Source: CAYNNQ01 sp964398785 (GTDB taxonomy: Bacteria; Desulfobacterota; Desulfovibrionia; Desulfovibrionales; Desulfonatronovibrionaceae). From it: a DNA stretch of 64,000 nucleotides. The stretch is from positions 1-64,000 of the forward strand of contig CAYNNQ010000009.1 in NCBI GenBank assembly GCA_964398785.1. The letters run 5' to 3'. The translations under genes were made by a program, and so were the position numbers. This document shows positions 41,827-50,625 of this stretch, in pieces. Every line of letters starts with the position of its first letter. Position 1 is the stretch's first letter. The notes beneath the pieces were generated by a model that was not told the DNA's origin, ran no database searches, and saw nothing but the letters and a program-made list of their open reading frames with translations.

Positions 41827-43236
41827 ATGAGTGAACAAAATGTGGGAAAAATAGTACAGGTTATTGGGCCGGTTGTAGACGCAGAGTTTCCGGAAGGACA
41901 GCTTCCCAATCTAATGAATGCGTTGTACATAACTAATCCGGCTCTTGGCGAGGAGGAGGACAATCTTGTTGTCGAGGTTGCTCAGCAGCTGGGGAACAAC
42001 GTTGTCCGCTGCATCGCCATGGATGGAACCGATGGGTTGGTGCGGGGAATGGATGTCAAGGATGCGGGGAAACCCATAGCCACGCCCGTTGGCAAGGCTT
42101 CCTTGGGAAGGATCCTCAATGTTGTCGGCCGCCCCGTGGACGAACAGGGCCCCGTTGATGAGTCCAAGACCAGACCCATTCACAGGGAATCTCCTTCCTT
42201 TGTGGAACAGAGCACGGAGATTGAGCTCCTGGAGACCGGCGTCAAGGTTATTGATCTCCTGGTGCCATTCCCCAAGGGGGGTAAAATGGGCATGTTTGGC
42301 GGTGCCGGTGTGGGCAAGACTGTTGTCCTTATGGAGATGATTAACAATATCGCCAAGCAACACGGTGGTATTTCCGTTTTCGCCGGTGTTGGAGAGCGTA
42401 CCCGCGAAGGAAATGACTTATATCACGAGATGATTGAGGCCGGGGTCCTGGACAACGCCGCCTTGATTTACGGTCAGATGAATGAACCTCCGGGAGCCCG
42501 TTCCCGAGTCGCCCTGACAGCTCTTACCTGTGCCGAGTATTTCCGGGACGAGGAGAATCAGGACGTGCTTCTGTTTATCGATAATATTTTCCGTTTTACC
42601 CAGGCGGGAATGGAGGTTTCCGCGCTCTTGGGCCGCATGCCTTCGGCTGTGGGATATCAGCCCACGCTGGGTACGGATCTGGGTGAATTGCAGGAAAGGA
42701 TTACCTCCACTGATAAAGGTTCCATTACTTCAGTACAGGCGGTTTACGTCCCTGCGGACGACTTGACTGACCCCGCCCCGGCGACAACCTTTGCCCATTT
42801 GGATGGGACTATTGTTTTGTCCCGGCAAATTGTCGAACTGGGTATTTATCCTGCCGTGGATCCTCTGGACTCCACGTCACGTATTCTGGATCCCAGCATT
42901 CTGGGCAATGAGCACTATACCGTGGCCCGGGAGGTACAGCAGATCCTGCAGAAATACAAGGATCTTCAGGATATTATTGCCATTCTGGGCATGGAGGAAC
43001 TCTCTGACGAGGACAAGTTGACTGTCAGTAGAGCCCGCAAGATGCAGCGTTTCCTTTCCCAGCCCTTTTTTGTTGCTGCTCAGTTTACGGGCAAGGAAGG
43101 CCGTTATGTGCAAGTCGAGGAGACTGTCCGCGGATTTCGGGAAATAATCGACGGGAAGCACGACGATATCCCTGAAGGTGCTTTTTACATGGTGGGAACC
43201 ATTGATGAAGCTCTGGAGAACGCCAAAAACATGTAA
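41827..43236 (+). CDS. atpD: ATP synthase F1 subunit beta (catalytic)
   Basis: A 469-residue catalytic subunit. Walker A GGAGVGKTVVLMEMI and GERTREGNDLYHEM (with the catalytic glutamate) are present, as are the Walker B region LLFIDNIFRFTQAG and DELSEEDKLTV-like ELSDEDKLTVSRARK (the DELSEED loop). It makes ATP during proton- or sodium-driven rotation; ion choice depends on the c ring, which is not here. Confidence 0.99.
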   Translation: MSEQNVGKIVQVIGPVVDAEFPEGQLPNLMNALYITNPALGEEEDNLVVEVAQQLGNNVVRCIAMDGTDGLVRGMDVKDAGKPIATPVGKASLGRILNVVGRPVDEQGPVDESKTRPIHRESPSFVEQSTEIELLETGVKVIDLLVPFPKGGKMGMFGGAGVGKTVVLMEMINNIAKQHGGISVFAGVGERTREGNDLYHEMIEAGVLDNAALIYGQMNEPPGARSRVALTALTCAEYFRDEENQDVLLFIDNIFRFTQAGMEVSALLGRMPSAVGYQPTLGTDLGELQERITSTDKGSITSVQAVYVPADDLTDPAPATTFAHLDGTIVLSRQIVELGIYPAVDPLDSTSRILDPSILGNEHYTVAREVQQILQKYKDLQDIIAILGMEELSDEDKLTVSRARKMQRFLSQPFFVAAQFTGKEGRYVQVEETVRGFREIIDGKHDDIPEGAFYMVGTIDEALENAKNM

Positions 43237-43249
43237 TTAAGGTGGTATC

Positions 43250-43678
43250 ATGGCCAGCACAGTCAATTTAGAAATAGTCACACCGGACAGGAAATTGTTG
43301 TCCGAGGATGTGGAATATGTGGCCGCTCCCGGGGTCAGTGGGGAGTTCGGAGTACTTCCCAATCATATCCCCTTCCTTTCCGCGTTGGGAATTGGCAGTC
43401 TTTATTTCAAACAGAACGGGAAAAGATACTATGTGTTTATCTCCGGCGGTTTTGCCGAGGTGAATCCGGACAAGGTATCTGTTTTGGCGGAGATTGCGGA
43501 AAAAGCCGAGGAAATTGATCTGGAAAAGGCTAGGAATGCCCGGGAGAAAGCGGAAAAGAGATTGGCCGAGCAGCAGGATAAAGAGGCTTATGCCCGGGCT
43601 CAGGCCGCTATTGCTCATTCCATGCACAGGATCAAATGCCGTGAGAATGCTGTACAGGAAGGGACCTGTTCCAGATAG
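43250..43678 (+). CDS. atpC: ATP synthase F1 subunit epsilon
   Basis: A 142-residue epsilon subunit. The N-terminal beta-barrel has LEIVTPDRKLLSEDVEYVAAPGVSGEFGVLPNH. The two C-terminal helices, which can inhibit hydrolysis, are present. It is the last gene of the operon; a clear terminator follows at 43706. Confidence 0.97.
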   Translation: MASTVNLEIVTPDRKLLSEDVEYVAAPGVSGEFGVLPNHIPFLSALGIGSLYFKQNGKRYYVFISGGFAEVNPDKVSVLAEIAEKAEEIDLEKARNAREKAEKRLAEQQDKEAYARAQAAIAHSMHRIKCRENAVQEGTCSR

Positions 43679-43705
43679 CTCGCCGGCTGCTTGAACTTAT
43701 AAAAG

Positions 43706-43735
43706 AAGCCCCGCTTAGTCTAGTGGGGCTTTTTT
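43706..43735 (+). terminator. Terminator of the atp operon
   Basis: agccccgct pairs with tagtggggct around a short loop and is followed by six T. Confidence 0.85.
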
Positions 43736-43790
43736 AGTGATATGTTGTTTAAAAAGGTTAAAGACCCTAGGTGATTTTGGGAGTCAGAAG

Positions 43791-45167
43791 ATGAATACGG
43801 AGTTTGCATATCCCGATGTGACAGGAGTGATTCTGGCGGCTGGCAAGGGCACGAGGATGCACAGTACTGGCCCCAAAGTGATGCAGGAAATTCTGGGCAA
43901 GCCCATGCTGTGGTATGTACTGCAGGTCGCGCAAAGGGTGTGCACAAGTGTGTTTCCGGTAGTGGGATACAAGCGCGAGGAACTGAGCCAAACTTTTCCT
44001 GAGTGGACAGAGGCATTTGTTGTCCAGCATGAACAAAAAGGGACCGGACATGCCCTTGTTCAGGCCATGAAACATCCCGAAGTGAATGAATCCGGATATC
44101 TCTTGGTACTGAACGGAGACGCCCCACTTGTACCTGTGCATGTCTTGCAGGATTTTGTACGCGATTCCCGAGAAAATCGATTGGAGCTCGGCATATTAAG
44201 CATGGAACCGGAGGATCCCGGCAATTATGGCCGGATAGTCCGTGACCATTCGGGGACAGTGGACAGAATCGTGGAAGCCAAGGATATAGAAAGTGCGGAA
44301 GTGAGTGAACTAAAGGAGGTAAACGCCGGGATATATCTAATCCAATCCTCTGTAGCCCATAAATTATTGACATGCCTGGACACCTCCAACCAGCAAAATG
44401 AACTGTATCTGACCCAGGCGGTGGAAATTGGCCGAGAGCAGGGAATTAGTATTGGTGCCTTTAATTGCGGCAATCAACCAGCTCTTTTGGGGATCAACAC
44501 GGTATCCGAGCTGGTGCAGCAGGAAGAACATCTACGCCAGTCCATTGTCCGGGATTGGATTGAGGAGGGAGTGATTATCCGCACTCCACACTCCGTGCGT
44601 ATCGGGCCTGAGGTAAAAATTGAGGCCGGGGCACAGATTACCGGCCCTTGCGAAATACTGGGCCGTAGCTTTGTTTCCGCTTCTTCCCGGGTGGCCGGCA
44701 ATACTTTCTTAAAAGACTGTGAAGTCCAGGGAGCACAAATAGAGCCATTTTCCCATCTGGAAAAAGCGACATTGCAAGAGGGGGCCAGAATCGGTCCGTT
44801 TGCCCGACTGCGACCGGACACCGATGTAGGAGAAGGTTCACGAGTGGGCAATTTCGTGGAAATCAAAAAGTCCACCTTGAACCCCGGAAGCAAAGCGAAC
44901 CATCTGAGCTATATTGGAGACACCGATGTGGGAGAGAAGTCCAATATAGGAGCGGGGACGATTACCTGTAACTACGACGGCAAGTCCAAACACAGAACGA
45001 GAATCGGGAAAGAAGCTTTTATCGGCAGCAATACAGCCCTTGTTGCCCCGGTTAGTGTGGGAGATCGGGCTCTGGTTGGGGCGGGCTCGACCATAACCAA
45101 GGACGTTCCGGAGGATTCTTTGGCAGTGGCACGGGAAAAGCAAAGGAACATGGCACGGAAAAAGTAG
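43791..45167 (+). CDS. glmU: Bifunctional GlmU (N-acetyltransferase/uridylyltransferase)
   Basis: A 458-residue enzyme that acetylates glucosamine-1-phosphate and then makes UDP-GlcNAc for wall and lipid A. The N-terminal pyrophosphorylase domain has LAAGKGTRM near residue 14 and the HEQKGTGHALVQA and VLNGDAPLV stretches. The C-terminal left-handed beta-helix has GPFARLRPDTDVGEGSRVGNFVEIK, KANHLSYIGDTDVG and NYDGKSKHRT. The start at 43791 has GGGAG upstream; the longer reading begins in the atp terminator. It is probably a single gene, since the zap pair follows with its own leader. Confidence 0.97.
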   Translation: MNTEFAYPDVTGVILAAGKGTRMHSTGPKVMQEILGKPMLWYVLQVAQRVCTSVFPVVGYKREELSQTFPEWTEAFVVQHEQKGTGHALVQAMKHPEVNESGYLLVLNGDAPLVPVHVLQDFVRDSRENRLELGILSMEPEDPGNYGRIVRDHSGTVDRIVEAKDIESAEVSELKEVNAGIYLIQSSVAHKLLTCLDTSNQQNELYLTQAVEIGREQGISIGAFNCGNQPALLGINTVSELVQQEEHLRQSIVRDWIEEGVIIRTPHSVRIGPEVKIEAGAQITGPCEILGRSFVSASSRVAGNTFLKDCEVQGAQIEPFSHLEKATLQEGARIGPFARLRPDTDVGEGSRVGNFVEIKKSTLNPGSKANHLSYIGDTDVGEKSNIGAGTITCNYDGKSKHRTRIGKEAFIGSNTALVAPVSVGDRALVGAGSTITKDVPEDSLAVAREKQRNMARKK

Positions 45168-45205
45168 CTTGCACTTAATTTTAAAAACAGGTAATCTTAT
45201 ATATA

Positions 45206-45385
45206 ATGGAAGCGTTGACGAAGTTATCACAAAAAATAGACGGTTTGCTCTCCCGGGTATCCAAGTTGGAGGAAGAGAATCGCGATTTGCGTAAGGCCCT
45301 GGAAGAAGAGCAGCAGAAAAACGAGGCGGTTCTGGGCAAGGTCGATGAACTCTTGCAAAAGATGGAAGATGTTAATATTGACTGA
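45206..45385 (+). CDS. zapB: Small coiled-coil protein, ZapB-like
   Basis: A 59-residue protein predicted to be one continuous coiled coil (KIDGLLSRVSKLEEENRDLRKALEEE). It lies three bases before zapA, and a short ZapB-like gene is usual there in related bacteria. ZapB-type proteins help organise the FtsZ ring. The assignment rests on size, helix pattern and position; direct homology is not certain. The SD is weak. Confidence 0.75.
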   Translation: MEALTKLSQKIDGLLSRVSKLEEENRDLRKALEEEQQKNEAVLGKVDELLQKMEDVNID

Positions 45386-45388
45386 TTA

Positions 45389-45655
45389 ATGTCCAGTTAT
45401 AATATAAACGTTTTGGGTTGGGACGTCTATTTCCGGACCAACGCCGGGCCGGAAAGGGTAGACAAGGCCTGCGGACTGCTCGAAGAACGTTTCAAACATT
45501 TGGACCAAAGGGGGAGGAATCTGAGCAAGGAGAAATTGCTCGTCTTCCTGGCTTTGGGACTTGCAGACGACTACTTGCAAACCAAAGAAAGTCTTGAGGA
45601 AATTGAAAAGAAGTTGGACTCCCTTGTGCAGCGTTTGGAAAAGAAGGGAGAGTAA
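45389..45655 (+). CDS. zapA: Cell division protein ZapA
   Basis: An 88-residue ZapA, which bundles FtsZ filaments. The N-terminal strand NINVLGWDVYFRTNAGPERVDKAC and the middle LLVFLALGLADDYLQ are typical, with a coiled-coil C-terminus. A 6S RNA-like gene follows, as in many proteobacteria. Confidence 0.92.
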   Translation: MSSYNINVLGWDVYFRTNAGPERVDKACGLLEERFKHLDQRGRNLSKEKLLVFLALGLADDYLQTKESLEEIEKKLDSLVQRLEKKGE

Positions 45656-45680
45656 CATATTTTGTTTCCTGAATTTTGCT

Positions 45681-45686
45681 TATAAT
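45681..45686 (+). promoter_or_regulatory. -10 box of the probable 6S RNA
   Basis: A perfect TATAAT lies about six bases before the predicted 5' end of the RNA. The -35 region is not clear: TTGTTT at 45662 would leave a spacer of only 13 bases. Confidence 0.5.
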
Positions 45687-45688
45687 GA

Positions 45689-45858
45689 CCTGGAGAGTTG
45701 GTGATTGCCAGGATTTAAATTGAGCCAACACTTAATTAACGGGAGCCTAATGCAATGCCTGTGTGCATGCCTCCTTCGGGAGAGGAAGCCTAATGGTATT
45801 GCTGTGGCACCCACCTGGTAAACCGGGTTCAATTAAACCGCAACACGGCTCTCCGGGG
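45689..45858 (+). ncRNA. ssrS: Probable 6S RNA
   Basis: A non-coding stretch of about 170 bases, placed directly after zapA, where 6S RNA is commonly found. The two ends pair (cctggagag at the 5' side, ctctccggg at the 3' side). The middle has the expected long imperfect stem, ending in the hairpin gcctccttcgggagagg at about 45769-45785. 6S RNA mimics an open promoter and holds sigma70-RNA polymerase. The ends are approximate. The rest of the gap (45859-46026) shows only the rny leader with AAGGAG. Confidence 0.7.
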
Positions 45859-46026
45859 AATATTGCATCCAGCAAGCCCCTTCGTTCCCCTTAGCCTATC
45901 GTTTGAACCTATCGAATTCGCTGTCAGTCTACCAATAATCCTGCTGTCTTATACTTTTCCCATGTCCAGCCCACATACAAGTCCTTTGTCCCGGAGCAAA
46001 GGTTAAACATAGATAAGGAGAATTTC

Positions 46027-47586
46027 ATGCTGGAGACGGTAATTATAACCGCGCTGGTCTGTTTAGGGGCCGGAGGAGCCGCAGGTTTTTTCGGGCAGAG
46101 GTACTTTTTGAGCAAGGAGTACGAGGAAAACAAAGAACTTGCGGACAAGATCCTGGAGGAAGCCCGACGAGAGGCGGAGACAACAAAAAAAGACATGCTC
46201 CTTCAGGCCAAGGACGAGATTTATAAGCTGAAAAAAGAAAATGAATCCGAATGCAGGGAACGAGAAAAAGAGATAAAAAAATCCGAGCAGAGGCTTCAGG
46301 AGAAAGAAGAACGACTGGAAAAGAAGATGGAGAAGACCACGCAAAAGGAGAGCGAGGTCTCGTCATGGGAAAATAGACTGGTCAAGCAGGAAAGGCAGTT
46401 GGAGGAAAAGGAAAACGAGTTGGAGGAGAAGATTGCCCAGCAGTCCAAAAGATTGGAGGAAATTTCCGGGCTTACGGCTGAAGAGGCCAAGAGGCGTTTG
46501 ATTTCGGATATGGAAACGGAAGCCAAGCATGAAGCAGCAAAAAGGGTGCGGGTAATCGAGATGGAAGCCCAGGAAAAGGCCGCCAAAAAGGCAAAGGAGA
46601 TCCTGGCGACAGCTGTACAGCGCTATGCTGGTGATTATGTAGGGGAAAATACGGTATCCGCTGTGGAACTGCCCAGTGAAGAGATGAAAGGTCGCATAAT
46701 CGGTCGCGAGGGGCGGAATATCCGGACCCTGGAAGCGTCCACCGGCGTGGATCTGATTATCGACGATACACCGGAAACCGTGGTCCTTTCCGCCTACAGT
46801 CCCCTGCGCAGACAGATAGCCAAGCTGTCCTTGGAGAGGCTCATAAGCGATGGGCGCATCCATCCGGCCCGAATCGAGGATATTGTGAACAAAGTGGAAA
46901 AGGAGATGGAAGTCAAAATCCGCGAAGCCGGTGAACAGGCGACTTTTGACGTGGGCGTGCACGGGATTCACGCTGAACTGGTAAAACTTTTGGGGCAATT
47001 GCATTACCGGACCAGCTTTTCGCAGAATGTTTTGCAGCATTCCCTGGAAGTGGCTTTTCTATGCGGAGTAATGGCTTCGGAATTGGGGATGGATGCCAAA
47101 AAAGCCAAAAGGGCTGGATTGCTTCACGATATAGGCAAGGCTGTGGATCACGAGATTGAGGGGCCGCATGCCTCGATTGGAGCAGATTTAGCCAAGAAAC
47201 ACGGGGAGTCTAAGGATATTGTCCATGCCATCGCCGCACACCACGAGGATGTGCAGCCCAACTCCGTGCTTGCGGTTCTGGTTCAGGCCGCGGACAGTCT
47301 TTCCGGTGCGCGACCCGGCGCCCGGAAAGAGCTTTTGGAGAATTACGTAAAGCGCCTTGAGGATTTGGAGAATATTGCCAAACAGTTCGAAGGGGTGAAA
47401 AGGGCTTTTGCCATTCAGGCCGGACGTGAATTGAGAATTATGGTGGACAGCGAGAAGGTGAACGACGACAATTCCTATCTGCTTTGCAAGGATATATCCA
47501 GGAATATTGAAGAGAATTTGACTTATCCCGGGCAGATAAAGGTAACATTGATACGGGAAAAGCGCTCGGTAGAATACGCCAAATAG
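46027..47586 (+). CDS. rny: Ribonuclease Y
   Basis: A 519-residue membrane-anchored endoribonuclease that starts mRNA decay. An N-terminal TM helix (about 4-24) is followed by a long coiled coil to about 190. A KH domain follows (EEMKGRIIGREGRNIRTLE), then an HD domain with AGLLHDIGKA and AIAAHHEDV. The length is typical. AAGGAG lies just before the ATG. It is followed by a strong terminator and then ymdB. Confidence 0.98.
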   Translation: MLETVIITALVCLGAGGAAGFFGQRYFLSKEYEENKELADKILEEARREAETTKKDMLLQAKDEIYKLKKENESECREREKEIKKSEQRLQEKEERLEKKMEKTTQKESEVSSWENRLVKQERQLEEKENELEEKIAQQSKRLEEISGLTAEEAKRRLISDMETEAKHEAAKRVRVIEMEAQEKAAKKAKEILATAVQRYAGDYVGENTVSAVELPSEEMKGRIIGREGRNIRTLEASTGVDLIIDDTPETVVLSAYSPLRRQIAKLSLERLISDGRIHPARIEDIVNKVEKEMEVKIREAGEQATFDVGVHGIHAELVKLLGQLHYRTSFSQNVLQHSLEVAFLCGVMASELGMDAKKAKRAGLLHDIGKAVDHEIEGPHASIGADLAKKHGESKDIVHAIAAHHEDVQPNSVLAVLVQAADSLSGARPGARKELLENYVKRLEDLENIAKQFEGVKRAFAIQAGRELRIMVDSEKVNDDNSYLLCKDISRNIEENLTYPGQIKVTLIREKRSVEYAK

Positions 47587-47661
47587 TCCCCAAATTGAAG
47601 AGCGCCAAAACATGTCTACAGGCCCTTATTGGTTCTTTTAAAATCAGGGTAGAGAGGGAAT

Positions 47662-47692
47662 AAAAAAAGGCAGGCCGTGAGCCTGCCTTTTT
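47662..47692. terminator. Intrinsic terminator after rny
   Basis: aaaaaggcaggc (47664-47675) pairs with gcctgccttttt (47681-47692); the stem runs into A and T tracts, so it could work in both directions. Confidence 0.85.
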
Positions 47693-47705
47693 CTGGAAGA
47701 TCCAT

Positions 47706-48500
47706 ATGAACACGCGGTTACTCTTTTTGGGTGATATTGTAGGCAAGTCCGGTAGAAAAAGGGTATTCAAAAGGGTACGCGATCTCTGCGCGCGTTTCGG
47801 GGCCGATGTGGTGGTGGCTAACGCGGAGAACGCATCCGGTGGACTGGGACTGACGGCCAAAAATGCCCAAGATCTGTTGGACAGCGGAGTGGATTTGCTT
47901 ACTTCCGGGAATCACATTTGGAAGTACAACGATATCGGGCCATTTTTGGAGGAGAATAAAAGGTGCATTCGTCCGGCAAATTATCCCCTGGATCCACCCG
48001 GAAGGGGTGTGGCGCAGTTGGGTTTAACCCAAAACAGGGAATTGTATGTATTGAATCTTTTGGGGCGGACATACATGGAACCTGTGGACTGTCCCTTTCA
48101 AGCAGCGGATCGATTCCTGAGCAATTTGCCCTTGAACTCTCCGGTAATTGTGGATTTTCATGCCGAGGCAACTTCGGAGAAAAAAGCCATGGCCTATTAC
48201 TTGAGTGGTCGGGTAACAGCGGTAATTGGTACGCATACACATGTACAGACCAATGATGCGCAGGTTGTGGGAAACACCGGATACGTAACAGACGCGGGTA
48301 TGTGCGGACCCTTCAATTCCGTTCTGGGGATGGACCCGCGGACTGTGTTGCATAAATTTATCACCTCTAGACCGGTAAGATTCAAGCTGGCTGACGGGCC
48401 GGTAGAGCTTTGTGGCGTGGTTGTGGATTTTGATCCGTACTGTGGAGCGTGCACGGATATATTTGTCTGGAAGGAAAACGGGCCGGGAGAAGAGCAATGA
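47706..48500 (+). CDS. ymdB: Metallophosphoesterase YmdB (TIGR00282)
   Basis: A 264-residue metal-dependent phosphodiesterase. The core motifs are LLFLGDIVGKSGRK at the start, ANAENASGGLGL, LTSGNHIWKYNDI, DFHAEATSEKKAMAYY and GTHTHVQTNDAQV. Bacillus YmdB hydrolyses 2',3'-cyclic nucleotides and influences RNase Y-related RNA turnover; the rny-ymdB order here agrees with that link. Its end overlaps tyrS by 4 bases. Confidence 0.93.
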   Translation: MNTRLLFLGDIVGKSGRKRVFKRVRDLCARFGADVVVANAENASGGLGLTAKNAQDLLDSGVDLLTSGNHIWKYNDIGPFLEENKRCIRPANYPLDPPGRGVAQLGLTQNRELYVLNLLGRTYMEPVDCPFQAADRFLSNLPLNSPVIVDFHAEATSEKKAMAYYLSGRVTAVIGTHTHVQTNDAQVVGNTGYVTDAGMCGPFNSVLGMDPRTVLHKFITSRPVRFKLADGPVELCGVVVDFDPYCGACTDIFVWKENGPGEEQ

Positions 48501-49699
48501 AAAGCGTAGATGAACAAATGGGGCTTATACGCCGGGGGTGCGTGGAGATAATCGAAGAGGATGAACTGCGGGAGAAAATCGAGACAAAGGGGCGGCTGCG
48601 TATAAAAGCCGGGTTTGATCCCACTGCCCCCGACCTACATTTGGGACACACTGTACTTGTCCAGAAGTTGAAGCATTTTCAGGAGTTGGGGCATAAGGTC
48701 GTATTTCTGATAGGTGATTTCACCGGAATGATCGGGGATCCTTCCGGCAAGTCAGAAACCAGAAAGAAATTGACCCGAGAGGAGGTGGCAATTAATGCTG
48801 AGACCTATAAGCGCCAAATATTTCAGATTCTTGACCCCGCTCTTACAGAGATAACTTTCAATTCCCGGTGGATGGATGAGTTTGATGCCGCCGGTTTTAT
48901 ACAGCTTTGTTCCAGATATACAGTGGCCAGGATGCTGGAAAGGGACGATTTTGAAAAACGCATGCACGAGAATCGGCCTATAGCGGTGCATGAATTTATT
49001 TATCCCCTTGTACAGGGGTATGATTCCGTGGCTCTGGAGGCTGATGTGGAGCTGGGAGGGACGGACCAGAAGTTCAATCTGCTTATGGGGCGCAATTTGC
49101 AACGCGAATATGGACAGGAGCCCCAGGTCGCTCTGACCATGCCCATCCTGGAAGGTCTGGACGGGGTGCAGAAAATGAGTAAGTCTTTGGGTAACTACGT
49201 AGGAATCCAGGACAGTCCCCGGGATATATTCGGAAAACTCATGTCCATATCCGATGAGCTTATGTGGAGATACTTCGAGCTTTTATCGGACCGTTCGCTC
49301 TCGGACATTGAAAATATGCAGCAAAGGGTGGAATCCGGCGACCTCCATCCCAAAGAGTGCAAGGAGAAGTTGGCCTGGGAATTGACCTCGCGTTTCCATT
49401 CTCCCGGGGAAGCCGACAAGGAAATGGAGTCCTTCCGCTCCGTGTTCTCCAACCAGAAGGCTCCGGAGGAAATGCCCGGATGCCGCGTCAGCCTGCAAAG
49501 CGGGGAGAATCGTGTGCTGGATGTTTTGCATAAAAGCGGGATTTGCAGTTCCAACAGTGAGATAAAGAGGCTATGCAAGCAAAATGCCGTGAGTATCTTT
49601 CAGGGGGAAAAGATCACCGATCCTTATGTCCCTCTAGAGACCGGGGAGCATGTGCTCAAAATAGGAAAAAAAAGGTTTTTGCGGGTAGTTGTGGACTAG
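48497..49699 (+). CDS. tyrS: Tyrosyl-tRNA synthetase
   Basis: A 400-residue class I synthetase (TyrRS of the YYTT/type 2-like length). The HIGH-type motif is in DPTAPDLHLGHTV, followed by GDFTGMIGDPSGKS and the KMSKS motif, seen exactly as KMSKSLGNYVG. A C-terminal S4-like domain (SNSEIKRLCKQNAVSI) binds tRNA. The ATG at 48497 has GGGAGAAG upstream and overlaps the ymdB stop. Confidence 0.97.
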   Translation: MKSVDEQMGLIRRGCVEIIEEDELREKIETKGRLRIKAGFDPTAPDLHLGHTVLVQKLKHFQELGHKVVFLIGDFTGMIGDPSGKSETRKKLTREEVAINAETYKRQIFQILDPALTEITFNSRWMDEFDAAGFIQLCSRYTVARMLERDDFEKRMHENRPIAVHEFIYPLVQGYDSVALEADVELGGTDQKFNLLMGRNLQREYGQEPQVALTMPILEGLDGVQKMSKSLGNYVGIQDSPRDIFGKLMSISDELMWRYFELLSDRSLSDIENMQQRVESGDLHPKECKEKLAWELTSRFHSPGEADKEMESFRSVFSNQKAPEEMPGCRVSLQSGENRVLDVLHKSGICSSNSEIKRLCKQNAVSIFQGEKITDPYVPLETGEHVLKIGKKRFLRVVVD

Positions 49700-49748
49700 G
49701 CGGCAAAAAAGCCCAGCGCAATAGGACAAGATGGGGAGGTAAAAATAA

Positions 49749-50615
49749 GTGCAGATTCCGGTAAACATGCGCAATCTTTTATTTGTCTGCCGCATGATCA
49801 AAATAGAGCACTCCGTATTCGCCCTCCCGTTTGCATATATGGGATGCTTCTGGGCGGCTAAGGGCTGGCCCGGCAGCAGAGTATTCATAGCTTTGACCGT
49901 GGCCATGGTAGCGGTTAGATCCTTGGCCATGACTGTAAACAGGGTGGCAGATCTGAAATTTGACCGCTCCAACCCCCGGACTCAAGGTCGTCCTTTGGTA
50001 ACCGGAGAAATCCCCCTAAGAGCTGCCTGGATTTTTATAGGGCTTTGCGCGGTCCTTTTTGTCCTGGCCTGCGCTTTTTTGAATATGACCTGCCTGCTCC
50101 TATCCATTCCAGCCCTTGTTTGGGCCTCGGTCTACAGTCTGAGCAAGAGGATCACCTGGCTCTGCCATTTTTTCCTGGGCTCGGTGCTGGGATTGGCCCC
50201 GATTGCGGGGTGGATTGCCTATGACCCGGTCTGGGATCCCGCATATTTATGTCTTTTTCTGGGCGTACTATTCTGGGTTGCCGGTTTCGATATTCTTTAT
50301 TCGGCCCAGGATTGTACCTTTGACCAAGAGCAGGGCCTTCACTCCCTGCCAGCGGATTTCGGAGTGCCCCGCGCGTTTGCCCTTTCCGCCTTCAGCCATG
50401 TGAACTCCGCCTTGTTTCTGGGTCTGGCCGGTCTTTTGGCCGGAGGAGGAATATGGTACTTCCTGGCTTGGGGAGTGATTACCATCCTCCTTGCGGGGGA
50501 ACATGCATTGATATCAGCCGAGGACCTTTCGCGGATAAACACCGCCTTTTTTACTCTTAACGGTTTGGTGTCCTTGGCCCTACTCGCGGGCGTGGCAGTG
50601 GATGTCTTTATTTAA
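49749..50615 (+). CDS. UbiA-family prenyltransferase (MqnP/4-hydroxybenzoate type)
   Basis: A 288-residue membrane enzyme with about eight TM helices that joins a polyprenyl chain to an aromatic acid. Motifs are NRVADLKFDRSNPRTQGRPL (first metal site, NxxxD variant) and DILYSAQDCTFDQEQGLHS (second). In bacteria with the futalosine pathway this type, MqnP, acts in menaquinone synthesis; that choice is inferred from the likely organism. GTG start with GGGGAGG eight bases upstream. It ends 10 bases before thrC. Confidence 0.9.
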   Translation: MQIPVNMRNLLFVCRMIKIEHSVFALPFAYMGCFWAAKGWPGSRVFIALTVAMVAVRSLAMTVNRVADLKFDRSNPRTQGRPLVTGEIPLRAAWIFIGLCAVLFVLACAFLNMTCLLLSIPALVWASVYSLSKRITWLCHFFLGSVLGLAPIAGWIAYDPVWDPAYLCLFLGVLFWVAGFDILYSAQDCTFDQEQGLHSLPADFGVPRAFALSAFSHVNSALFLGLAGLLAGGGIWYFLAWGVITILLAGEHALISAEDLSRINTAFFTLNGLVSLALLAGVAVDVFI

Positions 50616-50625
50616 GGAGGTGGGA

